Assembly (NCBI GenBank): GCA_903930665.1
Contig: CAIYZI010000323.1
Span: forward strand, 1-8,540
DNA length: 8,540 nt
Reading direction: 5' to 3'
Source: an uncultured beta proteobacterium
Lineage (GTDB): Bacteria; Pseudomonadota; Gammaproteobacteria; Burkholderiales; Burkholderiaceae
Below the pieces are notes generated by a model. That model ran no database searches. It saw nothing but the letters and a program-made list of their open reading frames with translations, and was not told the origin of the DNA. The first letter of the stretch is position 1, and each line of letters starts with the position of its first letter. Positions 1 to 6,871 of the stretch are shown here, piece by piece. A program made the translations under genes and the position numbers.

Positions 1-18
1 CTTAGTTTTTACACTAAG
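1..18 (-). terminator. Possible hairpin downstream of the left tRNA
   Basis: A 6-bp inverted repeat (CTTAGT / ACTAAG) with a 6-nt loop lies 16 bases past the CCA end of the left tRNA. It could be the start of a transcription terminator for that minus-strand gene. Any U-tract would lie beyond the window edge, so this cannot be confirmed, and the stem is short and AT-rich. Confidence 0.25.
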
Positions 19-34
19 CCCTTCTCTTTACTAC

Positions 35-326
35 TGGTGGCCCCTCCGTGAGTCGAACACGGTACCAACGGATTCCAGTTTGTGTAGCTTTCGCTACTCC
101 TTGGACTATGCCTTCACCATATCTTGCGACTTAGGTGGGTGCCGTCTAGTCTCTACACGTTCAAAGTAATTTCTTACTAAGCTTCGCTCGGCGTTAGCTT
201 GGGTAGTTATTAAATAAGCTACCTTTAGCTTTCTCCGAATTTGACACCATCCCATATACAGTTTCCACGTATATGGCACAACTTACGCCATGAGTCCTCT
301 GCTCTAACCAACTGAGCTATAGGCTT
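35..326 (-). tRNA. tRNA-Ile(CAU)-type gene, intron-interrupted, probably chimeric
   Basis: Exons are 290-326 (5' half, ending in anticodon CAT at 290-292) and 35-74 (3' half, with encoded CCA at 35-37). Together they give 77 nt. The D-stem GCTC/GAGC, the T-stem CCGTG/CACGG with loop TTCGACT, and an anticodon loop CTCATAA are all visible. CAU with this body fits the minor isoleucine tRNA whose C34 is converted to lysidine, rather than elongator Met; this is inference. The acceptor stem fails. The 5' strand AAGCCTA faces AGGGGCC, leaving two Watson-Crick pairs and one wobble, and the anticodon stem has an A28·G42 clash. The 3' half would pair perfectly with a GGCCCCT 5' strand, as I recall for beta-proteobacterial tRNA-Ile(CAU). 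The gene therefore seems to have lost its own 5' half by recombination with the right-hand copy, and may be non-functional. Confidence 0.8.
75..289 (-). ncRNA. Group I intron, Azoarcus tRNA-Ile type (left copy)
   Basis: This 215-nt ORF-less intron sits between tRNA positions 36 and 37. Its core closely matches my recollection of the Azoarcus tRNA-Ile intron (subgroup IC3). P1 is CAUGGC-GUAA-GUUGUG with the U·G pair at the 5' splice site. P2 is CCATATAC/GTATATGG, capped by a GAAA loop. P3 is GGUGUC/GGCACC. P7 is GACUA/UAGUC. P8 (about 116-136) carries CCUAAG and UAUGG, the 11-nt GAAA-tetraloop receptor, under a GCAA loop. P9 is GUAGC-GAAA-GCUAC, and the last base is the terminal G at 75. P5 (about 196-230) is longer than in the right copy and lacks the classic receptor. 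No homing endonuclease is present. Self-splicing is likely from the intact core but untested. Confidence 0.92.
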
Positions 327-374
327 ATTAATCTTTAAATACTCATTAACCCTTTTGGGGTGCATTAAAAACGC
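276..374. repeat. Left copy of a direct repeat of at least 99 bp
   Basis: The block is identical, base for base by eye, to 8442-8540 (constant offset 8166). It covers the first 14 nt of the intron, the whole 5' tRNA exon and 48 bp of upstream flank. The right copy is cut by the window end, so the true length is unknown. Homologous recombination between the copies would delete 8166 bp, including all six protein genes, and leave one intron-bearing tRNA. Confidence 0.95.
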
Positions 375-450
375 AAATCATTACCTGTAAAATAGGGTTA
401 AATATGAAAAAATTTGCTGATCTAGCAATCAATAAGATTATGAATGCAAT

Positions 451-479
451 TTAGCTTTAATCTGATTTAAAGTTATACC
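451..479 (+). promoter_or_regulatory. Candidate promoter for the amidohydrolase
   Basis: TTAGCT (451-456) and TATACC (474-479) are separated by 17 bp. The -10 is fair and the -35 poor against the sigma-70 consensus. It would start transcription inside the dyad at 483-499. The call is weak. It is supported mainly by spacing and by the adjacent palindrome. Confidence 0.3.
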
Positions 480-482
480 TTA

Positions 483-499
483 GATCAGTTAGACTGATC
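483..499. promoter_or_regulatory. Operator-like perfect palindrome upstream of the amidohydrolase
   Basis: GATCAGT-TAG-ACTGATC is a perfect 7-3-7 inverted repeat about 63 bp before the ATG, just after a candidate -10. Its centre GT-N3-AC resembles the core bound by FadR-type GntR repressors, although the flanking bases differ from that consensus. No regulator gene is in the window, so the binding protein is unknown. Confidence 0.4.
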
Positions 500-561
500 G
501 AACTAATTAGCGTATCAGTAGAAATAATGCGCTTTCAGATAACTAATATTTGGAATCAAAA

Positions 562-1443
562 ATGTTGAATGAAGCAGACATTCCTTTTTGCCCAGGGCCT
601 CCAAAGCATCAGACTGGACCTTTTGCACTTGTTGTGCCTGATGGCGCAGTTGATACCCATGCCCATGTGATTGATACAGACAGACTAGTTAAAGATCGCT
701 CATACACACCACCTCCAGCAACTGGAGAGCAGTATGTCCAAATGCTTAATGAAACGGGCATGACCTACGGAGTCTTAATTCAGGTCAGCGTAAATGGTCA
801 AGATAATCAACCCATGCTCAAGGTATTGGAAAAATATCCTAAACGTTTGCGCGGTGTCGCCGTGCCATTACTTGGCCAAAAAGATGCTTACTACCAAAAC
901 ATGCTGGACCATGGGGTTGTAGGTATCCGCGTCAATGTAATGTTTGCCGGTGGCGGCCTCGAATTATCAAACCTAGAAGAATGTGATGCTCTAGCAAGAG
1001 ACTGGGGTTGGCATGTTCAGCTCCTTTTAGACGGAAATGACCTCCCCGCTCTCATGCCACGATTACTGAAAATGCAGTCTGATATCGTTATTGACCATAT
1101 GGGTTTTTTAAAAACATCTGTCGGCCTAGAATCCCCCGGATTTAGTGCGCTTGAAAGCATAGTTCGTGAACGCGCTTGGGTAAAGGTATCTGGTTTTTAT
1201 CGCCTAAGTCAGATGGTGCCCTCTTATGAAGATGCAATACCTTATGCTAAAAGATTAATTGCAGCCGCCCCTGACCGATGTATTTGGGGATCTGATTGGC
1301 CTCATGTAGCAACTTGGGGGTCAATGCCAAATATCAATCATCTGCTTGCAGCGCTTGGAGAAAGTGCTCCAAGCGAGGAAATGCGTAAAAAGATTTTGTG
1401 CACCAATCCACAACATCTATATGGCTTTGAACCTATCGAATAA
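562..1443 (+). CDS. LigI/COG3618-type amidohydrolase, probable lactonase
   Basis: This is a TIM-barrel metal-dependent hydrolase of 293 aa, full length for the amidohydrolase-2 group. That group includes 2-pyrone-4,6-dicarboxylate lactonase (LigI) and several sugar lactonases. It shows DTHAH at residues 31-35 (H33, H35), IDHMG at 177-181 (H179) and WGSDWPH at 242-248 (D245). These fall almost exactly where LigI has its two N-terminal histidines, a mid-chain histidine and the catalytic aspartate. No signal peptide is seen, so it should be cytoplasmic. I chose ATG 562 because GGAA lies 6 bases upstream. The in-frame TTG at 550 would add four residues but has no ribosome site. The gene ends tail-to-tail with the flavoprotein gene, overlapping by 11 bp. 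The substrate is unproven. A lactone of a C5 acid is suggested by the neighbours; a pyrone dicarboxylate is the alternative. Confidence 0.88.
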   Translation: MLNEADIPFCPGPPKHQTGPFALVVPDGAVDTHAHVIDTDRLVKDRSYTPPPATGEQYVQMLNETGMTYGVLIQVSVNGQDNQPMLKVLEKYPKRLRGVAVPLLGQKDAYYQNMLDHGVVGIRVNVMFAGGGLELSNLEECDALARDWGWHVQLLLDGNDLPALMPRLLKMQSDIVIDHMGFLKTSVGLESPGFSALESIVRERAWVKVSGFYRLSQMVPSYEDAIPYAKRLIAAAPDRCIWGSDWPHVATWGSMPNINHLLAALGESAPSEEMRKKILCTNPQHLYGFEPIE

Positions 1444-2848
1444 CTCGGCGCGGATTGAATAACCCCTTGGGATCTAAAGCATAACGTATGCTTCGCATCA
1501 TCCGAAGTGCTGTTGCATCCTTAAAAAGCGGCAGAATATCAACCTTTAGGGCGCCAATACCGTGCTCCGCGGAAATAGACCCACTAAATTCTTTAACAGA
1601 CTCATATACCAACTGACTAATGAGATTTTCATGTTGAGCAATAAAATCCGCAGGGTTGGTAAAGTCAGGAGCTTGAATGTTGTAATGCAAGTTTCCATCT
1701 CCTAAGTGCCCAAATGTCACTAGACGAATCCCTGGAAAAGCCCGCTTTAATTTAGCGTCAGTTTGCTCCACAAAATTAGATATGGAAGAAATGGGTATGG
1801 ATACATCATGTTTGATGTTCAGACCTTCAGAAGCCTGAGCCAAGGTGATCGACTCGCGAATTAGCCAAAACTGGTTTGATTGAGAAATATTTTGAGAAAC
1901 GACTGCATCAACCACACAACCCTGCTCGATTGCTAGTTCAAACAAATGCTCCAAGCGGGAGTTTGCATGATGTTCAGATTCATCATCCGAGTTTTCAAGC
2001 AATACACAGTATGGGCAATCTTCCCAAAAGGGTATATTTAACTTGGGGTAATGCTTGTTAACCAAGCAAAGACTGGATCGATTAATTAGCTCAAATCCTG
2101 TTAAGTCAGCACTTAAATATTGACGGCATAAGCGCAACAACTCTACCGCAGCATCGATTGAAGGTACCGCTGCCCAGGCAGTTAATATCGCCGCAGGTTT
2201 AGGGTAAATTTTTACAGTAGCAGCGGTAATTATTCCTAATGTGCCTTCGCTACCAATCATCAAATTACGTAGATCGTAACCAGTATTATCTTTTCTTAGA
2301 CCACTTAGTCCATGCCAAATATCACCGTCTGCAGTGACTACCTCTAGGCCAAGACATAAATCGCGGGCATTACCATAGCGAAGAACACTTGTGCCACCCG
2401 CATTAGTCGCTAAATTGCCCCCAATAGTGCAACTCCCCTCAGCTCCCAAGCTTAAAGGGAAAAAATATCCAGCAACCTCTGCAGCTTCTTGAGCGGATTG
2501 CAAAATACATCCGGCCTCTAATGTCATTGTGAGATTATCAATATCAATTGATCGAATGGTATTCATGCGCTGCATACTAAGCACCACTTGAGAGTCGCTA
2601 TCATCCGGAATTGATCCAGCTACTAGCCCTGTGTTACCACCTTGGGTGACTATGCTATAGCCCGCCTCAGAAGACAAACGAACAATGGCTGAAACTTGAT
2701 CTACGTTTACCGGTCGAACAACTGCAAGTGATTTTCCACGAATACGTTTTCGCCAATCCTGCTCCCATGAAGATAAATCGCCATTTACTAATACATGGGT
2801 GCTACCAACAATATTGCCTAATGCTTCGATGAATTGCTGTCTTTTCAT
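1433..2848 (-). CDS. FAD-linked D-2-hydroxyglutarate dehydrogenase-like protein
   Basis: This 471-aa protein of the PCMH-type FAD family (GlcD/D-lactate/D2HGDH group) would oxidise a D-2-hydroxyacid, most likely D-2-hydroxyglutarate, to the 2-oxoacid. The FAD domain has QGGNTG (69-74), GAEGSCTIGGN (135-145), LRKDNTGYDL (184-193) and GSEGTLG (199-205). The C-terminal domain has HLGDGNLH (381-388) and AEHG (427-430), the metal-site histidines and the Glu-His pair. R331, T335 and K346 keep the spacing of R386, T390 and K401 of human D2HGDH, and H381, H388, N390, E428 and H429 match the human H434, H441, N443, E475 and H476 (human numbering from memory). That favours D2HGDH over glycolate oxidase. 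It is the last gene of the pxp operon, overlapping pxpA by ATGA. A D-lactate or other D-2-hydroxyacid substrate is not excluded. Confidence 0.88.
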   Translation of the reverse strand: MKRQQFIEALGNIVGSTHVLVNGDLSSWEQDWRKRIRGKSLAVVRPVNVDQVSAIVRLSSEAGYSIVTQGGNTGLVAGSIPDDSDSQVVLSMQRMNTIRSIDIDNLTMTLEAGCILQSAQEAAEVAGYFFPLSLGAEGSCTIGGNLATNAGGTSVLRYGNARDLCLGLEVVTADGDIWHGLSGLRKDNTGYDLRNLMIGSEGTLGIITAATVKIYPKPAAILTAWAAVPSIDAAVELLRLCRQYLSADLTGFELINRSSLCLVNKHYPKLNIPFWEDCPYCVLLENSDDESEHHANSRLEHLFELAIEQGCVVDAVVSQNISQSNQFWLIRESITLAQASEGLNIKHDVSIPISSISNFVEQTDAKLKRAFPGIRLVTFGHLGDGNLHYNIQAPDFTNPADFIAQHENLISQLVYESVKEFSGSISAEHGIGALKVDILPLFKDATALRMMRSIRYALDPKGLFNPRRVIR

Positions 2849-3576
2849 AAATTGGAAAGAGCCTGACGAATTTTTTTTGCGAATTGAACAGCATGAGCAT
2901 GATCACCATGGATGCATAGGGTGTCGGCATTCAGTCGGATGGTTGAGCGATCTATCGCAAGAACAGATCCATCCCGAGCCATCGATAGGATCTGATTTAA
3001 TGCCTGATCCTCTTCCTCGATCAATGCATTGGCGTTGGAGCGATGGACAAGACTACCATCTGGATTGTAGCGGCGATCCGCAAAAACCTCTTCCCAAACT
3101 TCGACACCAATCTCTCTAGCTGCATCGACCATTTCACTGCCTGCCAATGCATACAAAATAATATTATTCCCAAGATCTTTGACTGCATGCGCAATACCTT
3201 TGGCTAAACGAGGGTCTTTTGCTGCTTGGTTATATAAAGCCCCGTGAGGTTTAACGTGGTGTAATCGACCACCAAAAGCCTTTACAAAAGCATTTAATGC
3301 TCCTGCTTGATAAATGACAAAATTGTATGCGTCATTCTCGGTAATGGACATCTCTCTTCTTCCAAAACCAGCTAAATCAGGCAAACCAGGATGCGCTCCA
3401 ATAAAAACATTTTTTTTAAGGGCGCGTTGAACTAGCTCCCTCATTCGCGCCGGATCTCCGGCATGCCATCCGCAAGCTATATTGGTAGAACTAATATAGT
3501 CAAGCAGGGCGATGTCATTTTCTATGCCGGAGTTACCAAAACCCTCCCCCATATCACTATTTAGATCGAGCTTCAT
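2845..3576 (-). CDS. pxpA: 5-oxoprolinase subunit PxpA (LamB/YcsF family)
   Basis: PxpA works with PxpB and PxpC to hydrolyse 5-oxoproline (pyroglutamate) to L-glutamate using ATP in the cytoplasm. The 243-aa length is standard for the family. Family motifs are complete: DLNSDMGE (4-11), NIACGWHAGDP (32-42), GAHPG (60-64), HVKPHGALYN (107-116), a FADRRY block in the middle and CIHGDH near the C-terminus. The usual Phe in CGFHAGDP is Trp here, a minor change. The start codon lies inside the stop of pxpBC (ATGA overlap), and the stop overlaps the next start in the same way. No strong ribosome site precedes it, so translation is probably coupled. Confidence 0.96.
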   Translation of the reverse strand: MKLDLNSDMGEGFGNSGIENDIALLDYISSTNIACGWHAGDPARMRELVQRALKKNVFIGAHPGLPDLAGFGRREMSITENDAYNFVIYQAGALNAFVKAFGGRLHHVKPHGALYNQAAKDPRLAKGIAHAVKDLGNNIILYALAGSEMVDAAREIGVEVWEEVFADRRYNPDGSLVHRSNANALIEEEDQALNQILSMARDGSVLAIDRSTIRLNADTLCIHGDHAHAVQFAKKIRQALSNL

Positions 3577-5348
3577 TGCGTATCTTTTAATTTATTTCGT
3601 ATCGCATCAATTGTATTTTTAATTTTAGTATTAAAGATCTTATTCAAAATATCGGCCTCTTCTAATGAGACTAACTTTAACTTTATTCTATCTCCAGGTT
3701 TTAATTGAGCCAAAATAGCGTGATCTGAAGAAATAATGTTTGCAAATAAAGGGTAGCCCCCGGTTGTTTGATGCTCTGAAAGTAAAATAATTGGCTGTTT
3801 AGATGGTGGAAACTGAATACTTCCGAAGAATACCCCTTGAGATGGAATACCGGCTACATTAGAGCGGGGTTGAAAATCTCCATCAAGGCGGATGCCCATG
3901 CGATTGATCTGCGCTGAAATGGTCCATGTAGTCCCCCAAAACGCCGCTTGGTCTTCCTGGGGTAATTGATTGAGATCAGTAGAGGCAATTGCATGAATGA
4001 TTTGCAAGTCTGCAGACAGTGAAATTGGCGAGGGAGCATACCAATTTGGAAAAAATACTTCGTTTGGTTTCTGGCCGGCGGTTAAAAACTCTAGTAATTT
4101 CTTGCTGGCTACCGGCTTAGCAAGGGGAAATAAATCATCCTTCTCCAATTTAGGCAATCCAAGTTCCGCCCCCAAATGACTGCCTTGATTACCTAAGACA
4201 TGTGGAATGTCAAAACCACCAGCAATTGCTAGGGTGATACGAAAGCCTAGCGTCAACTTTCCAAAATGAAGAGTAGTATTTTTTGGCAAAAAGACTGGGC
4301 GATTGCCCTTAATTTCTCTACCATTGACAATCGCATTGCATTCCCCTCCAACCCAAGAAACCACTACGGGCACATCAAAATACAAAGTAGGGCCCACAGC
4401 AGTGATTTCAAGGCCAGCCTCTTCAGGATCGTTACCAACTAAAGTATTTGCTATCTTCAAACTATTTAAGTCAACGGCACCGCCGGCACTAATAGCCCAA
4501 TGTGCAAATCCTTTACGAGGAGCCCCTTGAATAGATGTTAATGCTCCAGGTTTAATGACTTGCATTATCGCTATATCTAATTGATTTTTACTTTCATAGA
4601 TAGGAGATGAAAAGCTCATTTTTGCATTGACCTTTTCCTGTTGATGCAACTGATCCAAAGAGATTTCTTCTATTGATATTAAATCTCCAGGCATCAAAAG
4701 CACGGGAGGATTACGCGTCAAATCAAATAATTTATTTGCAGATCTACCAATTAGATTCCACCCCCCTGATATAGACTTTGGATAAATTGCAGTTAGCAAC
4801 TCAGCAATCGCTACGCTACCAGCAGGCACTGATGGCCTAGGCGTTAACTTTCGCGGCAAACTCAACTTGGAATCAAGACCACTGCAATAAGCAAAGCCTG
4901 GTGTAAAGCCCAAAATATCCACCCTATAGATATTTTTTTTATAGCAATAAATGACTTCCTCAATAGAAAGCTTTGCCGCTTTAGCAACTGCAGATAAATC
5001 GGGGGCAACCTCCTCGTTAAAGCAAACCTGAATGATATGTTGTGTTTTACCCGAGGAATTGAGACTCTCAAGCTCGGTTTCCTGAGCAATGATTTCCAAA
5101 GTTAACTTTTCTATTTGGTGCATCAATTCAAATCGAAATATTGATACATCCCTATCTAAAAAATCAATTTTGATTAAAACCTTATCCATCCCCGGAACAA
5201 CATCTGACAACCAAGCATGATGACCAATGATCAGCTTTGCCGTAATTAAATGCACCAAGTCCAGATGATTTTCGTATTCAGAAAAATCAATTAAAAGAGC
5301 GGTATCGCCAAAAATATGGCAATGCTTCCTTTTTAGCGTTCCTACCAT
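3573..5348 (-). CDS. pxpBC: Fused 5-oxoprolinase subunits PxpB-PxpC (KipI-KipA)
   Basis: This is one 591-aa protein joining two subunits that are separate in E. coli (about 218 and 310 aa). The PxpB/KipI part is residues about 10-228, with GDTALLIDF (14-22), GFTPGFAY (147-154), a PRPSVPAGSVAIA stretch (170-182) and GGWNLIGR (195-202). A polar linker of about 30 residues follows. The PxpC/KipA part is residues about 259-575, with GAPRKGFAHW (275-284), ISAGGAVD (286-293), RMGIRLDG and a late TTGGYP. The fused unit should form the ATP-dependent part that acts with PxpA on 5-oxoproline. It is the first gene of the three-gene operon and is divergent from the MFS gene. ATG 5348 is the best start because GDTALL follows closely, but it has no clear ribosome site. 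KipI/KipA homology to sporulation regulators is a naming legacy. Confidence 0.95.
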   Translation of the reverse strand: MVGTLKRKHCHIFGDTALLIDFSEYENHLDLVHLITAKLIIGHHAWLSDVVPGMDKVLIKIDFLDRDVSIFRFELMHQIEKLTLEIIAQETELESLNSSGKTQHIIQVCFNEEVAPDLSAVAKAAKLSIEEVIYCYKKNIYRVDILGFTPGFAYCSGLDSKLSLPRKLTPRPSVPAGSVAIAELLTAIYPKSISGGWNLIGRSANKLFDLTRNPPVLLMPGDLISIEEISLDQLHQQEKVNAKMSFSSPIYESKNQLDIAIMQVIKPGALTSIQGAPRKGFAHWAISAGGAVDLNSLKIANTLVGNDPEEAGLEITAVGPTLYFDVPVVVSWVGGECNAIVNGREIKGNRPVFLPKNTTLHFGKLTLGFRITLAIAGGFDIPHVLGNQGSHLGAELGLPKLEKDDLFPLAKPVASKKLLEFLTAGQKPNEVFFPNWYAPSPISLSADLQIIHAIASTDLNQLPQEDQAAFWGTTWTISAQINRMGIRLDGDFQPRSNVAGIPSQGVFFGSIQFPPSKQPIILLSEHQTTGGYPLFANIISSDHAILAQLKPGDRIKLKLVSLEEADILNKIFNTKIKNTIDAIRNKLKDTQ

Positions 5349-5412
5349 GTCAAATAGTTTTCTTTAATTAAAAAAGGGGGGCAGGAAACAGCTTATAGGT
5401 ATTTTTCTTGAT

Positions 5413-5441
5413 CTAGTGTATAAAACAATTAAATTCACTAG
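5413..5441. promoter_or_regulatory. Inverted repeat in the pxp/MFS divergent promoter region
   Basis: CTAGTG (5413-5418) and CACTAG (5436-5441) are separated by 17 bp, so the half-sites are about 23 bp centre to centre. They lie in the 123-bp gap between the divergent pxpBC and MFS starts. The arrangement suits a dimeric regulator controlling both directions. The arms are only 6 bp in AT-rich DNA, so chance is possible. No convincing -35/-10 pair could be fixed for either gene. Confidence 0.3.
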
Positions 5442-5462
5442 CATATTAAACATAAAGTACAA

Positions 5463-5466
5463 GGAG
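5463..5466 (+). promoter_or_regulatory. Ribosome binding site fixing a GTG start
   Basis: GGAG within AAGGAG sits 5 bases before GTG 5472. It is the strongest Shine-Dalgarno match seen at any start in the window. It supports GTG as the true start of the MFS gene rather than the next in-frame ATG, which encodes residue 16. Confidence 0.8.
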
Positions 5467-5471
5467 ACAAA

Positions 5472-6734
5472 GTGGATAGTCATGTAGATACGAGTCTTAC
5501 CGGATTTTATAAGACGATGAATCAGACAGAGAAGAAAACCTTTTGGGGTTGCTTCATGGGTTGGGCATTAGACGGGATGGATTTTATGATTTATCCCCTT
5601 GTGATTGGCACTATTATTACCCTGTGGCAAGTTGATCGTGGACTAGCAGGGCTAGCCGTAACCGCAACACTTCTAGCATCTGCATTTGGTGGCTGGTTCG
5701 CCGGTTACTTAGCAGACAGAATTGGTAGAGTGCGAACCTTACAGTTCACAGTTCTATGGTTTTCTTGCTTTAGTTTGATTTGCGCATTCACGCAAGACTT
5801 TAATCAACTTATGATCGCGCGGGGCATACTTGGCTTTGGTTTTGGTGGCGAGTGGGCTGCGGGCGCGGTGCTCATGGGCGAAACCATCCGCGCGGAGTAT
5901 CGTGGTCGCGCAGTAGGATGCGTTCAGTCAGCATGGGCTTTAGGCTGGGGAGCAGCAGTACTTATGCAAGCCATTTTATTTTCAGCGCTCCCTCCAGAAA
6001 CAGCATGGCGTGCAATGTTTGTTATCGGCTTCTTACCCGCCCTGCTCATCCTTTACATTCGACGTCATGTTCCTGAGCCAGAAATTGCTCAAATAGCTCG
6101 TGAAAAATTAGCGCAAGAAGGCAGAGCGCCATCGATTATTGAGATTTTTAAACCCGATGTTATTAAAGCAACAATTCTAGGCTCCATCCTTTCGATGGGT
6201 GCACAAGGGGGCTACTACGCAATTACCAGTTGGGTACCAACCTTTTTGAAATCCGAGCGACATCTGACCGTTGTTGGATCATCTAGTTACCTCGCCATTC
6301 TAATATTTGGTAGTTTTTCTGGGTATCTAGTCGGCGCATGGATGGCAGATAAATATGGTCGACGTTTATTATTCATTATCTTTGGCATTGGGGCTGGTGT
6401 AATTACTGCGCTATATACGCAACTTGATATTACAAATGGAATGATGCTGTGGCTAGGATTTCCACTTGGATTCTTTGCGAGTGGCTATTACTCGGGTATG
6501 GGTGCATTTTTAACCGAGCTATTTCCAACAGCATTAAGGGGATCGGGTCAGGGATTTACATACAATTTTGGAAGAGGCATGGGCGCCCTGTTCCCTGCCC
6601 TGGTTGGCTTCATATCACAGAGCTATGGTCTGGGAAATGGCATCGCAATATTTGCCTGTTTTGCATACACCCTGTTTGTTATCGCCGCACTCTTGCTACC
6701 CGAAACTAAAGGAAAGATTCTTAAACCACTGTAA
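5472..6734 (+). CDS. MFS transporter, probable carboxylate:H+ symporter
   Basis: This 420-aa inner-membrane transporter has the 12-helix pattern of the major facilitator superfamily. Helix 1 (about 24-47) contains ALDGMDF with D34. The loop 2-3 signature GYLADRIGR is at 78-86 and its second-half counterpart MADKYGRR at 291-298. Helix 4 carries GFGFGGEW (121-128). ELFPTALRG (349-357) and PETKG (410-414) are typical of the sialate/aromatic-acid/metabolite symporter branches. No signal peptide is needed. It is divergent from the pxp operon, so a role in importing 5-oxoproline, 2-hydroxyglutarate or a relative is inferred from context only. Aromatic acid or sialate uptake is the family-level alternative. 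A strong hairpin follows the stop. Confidence 0.9.
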   Translation: MDSHVDTSLTGFYKTMNQTEKKTFWGCFMGWALDGMDFMIYPLVIGTIITLWQVDRGLAGLAVTATLLASAFGGWFAGYLADRIGRVRTLQFTVLWFSCFSLICAFTQDFNQLMIARGILGFGFGGEWAAGAVLMGETIRAEYRGRAVGCVQSAWALGWGAAVLMQAILFSALPPETAWRAMFVIGFLPALLILYIRRHVPEPEIAQIAREKLAQEGRAPSIIEIFKPDVIKATILGSILSMGAQGGYYAITSWVPTFLKSERHLTVVGSSSYLAILIFGSFSGYLVGAWMADKYGRRLLFIIFGIGAGVITALYTQLDITNGMMLWLGFPLGFFASGYYSGMGAFLTELFPTALRGSGQGFTYNFGRGMGALFPALVGFISQSYGLGNGIAIFACFAYTLFVIAALLLPETKGKILKPL

Positions 6735-6742
6735 TTATTGCA

Positions 6743-6782
6743 TCAATACACCCTCATTTCATTATGAATGTGGGTGTATTGA
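6743..6782. terminator. Long hairpin after the MFS gene, without a U-tract
   Basis: TCAATACACCC (6743-6753) and GGGTGTATTGA (6772-6782) form a perfect 11-bp stem. An inner CATT/AATG stem continues it past a T·T mismatch. The hairpin lies 9 bp after the MFS stop, between the convergent MFS and LhgO-like genes. Neither strand shows a following T-run, so it is not a textbook intrinsic terminator. It may instead protect mRNA 3' ends or act with Rho. Confidence 0.5.
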
Positions 6783-6871
6783 CCGCCCAATAAATTAACT
6801 CAGATTAATTCGATGAAAGCGCTCTACTTTATAAGAGACCACCAAAAAACTTCATTGACTAGTCCTTACTT

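Noticed and set aside
35..326. tmRNA (ssrA) as an explanation of the long interrupted tRNA-like region
   Set aside because: There is no tag-peptide reading frame. The D-arm, anticodon and T-arm are complete, and the insert has P3, P7 and P9 group I core elements.
327..374. Promoter for the tRNA genes in the shared upstream flank
   Set aside because: TATTTA-like hexamers occur, but no -35 is at an acceptable spacing, so no promoter was called.
404..454. A 16-codon ORF starting MKKFADLAINK
   Set aside because: It has no good ribosome site, no recognisable motif and no second copy. Such short frames arise by chance in AT-rich DNA.
550..561. TTG start extending the amidohydrolase by four residues
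   Set aside because: There is no Shine-Dalgarno sequence before 550, whereas ATG 562 has GGAA at a suitable distance.
2799..3119. Plus-strand 106-codon ORF antisense to pxpA and the flavoprotein start
   Set aside because: It overlaps two well-supported genes and has no family resemblance, so it is a frame shadow.
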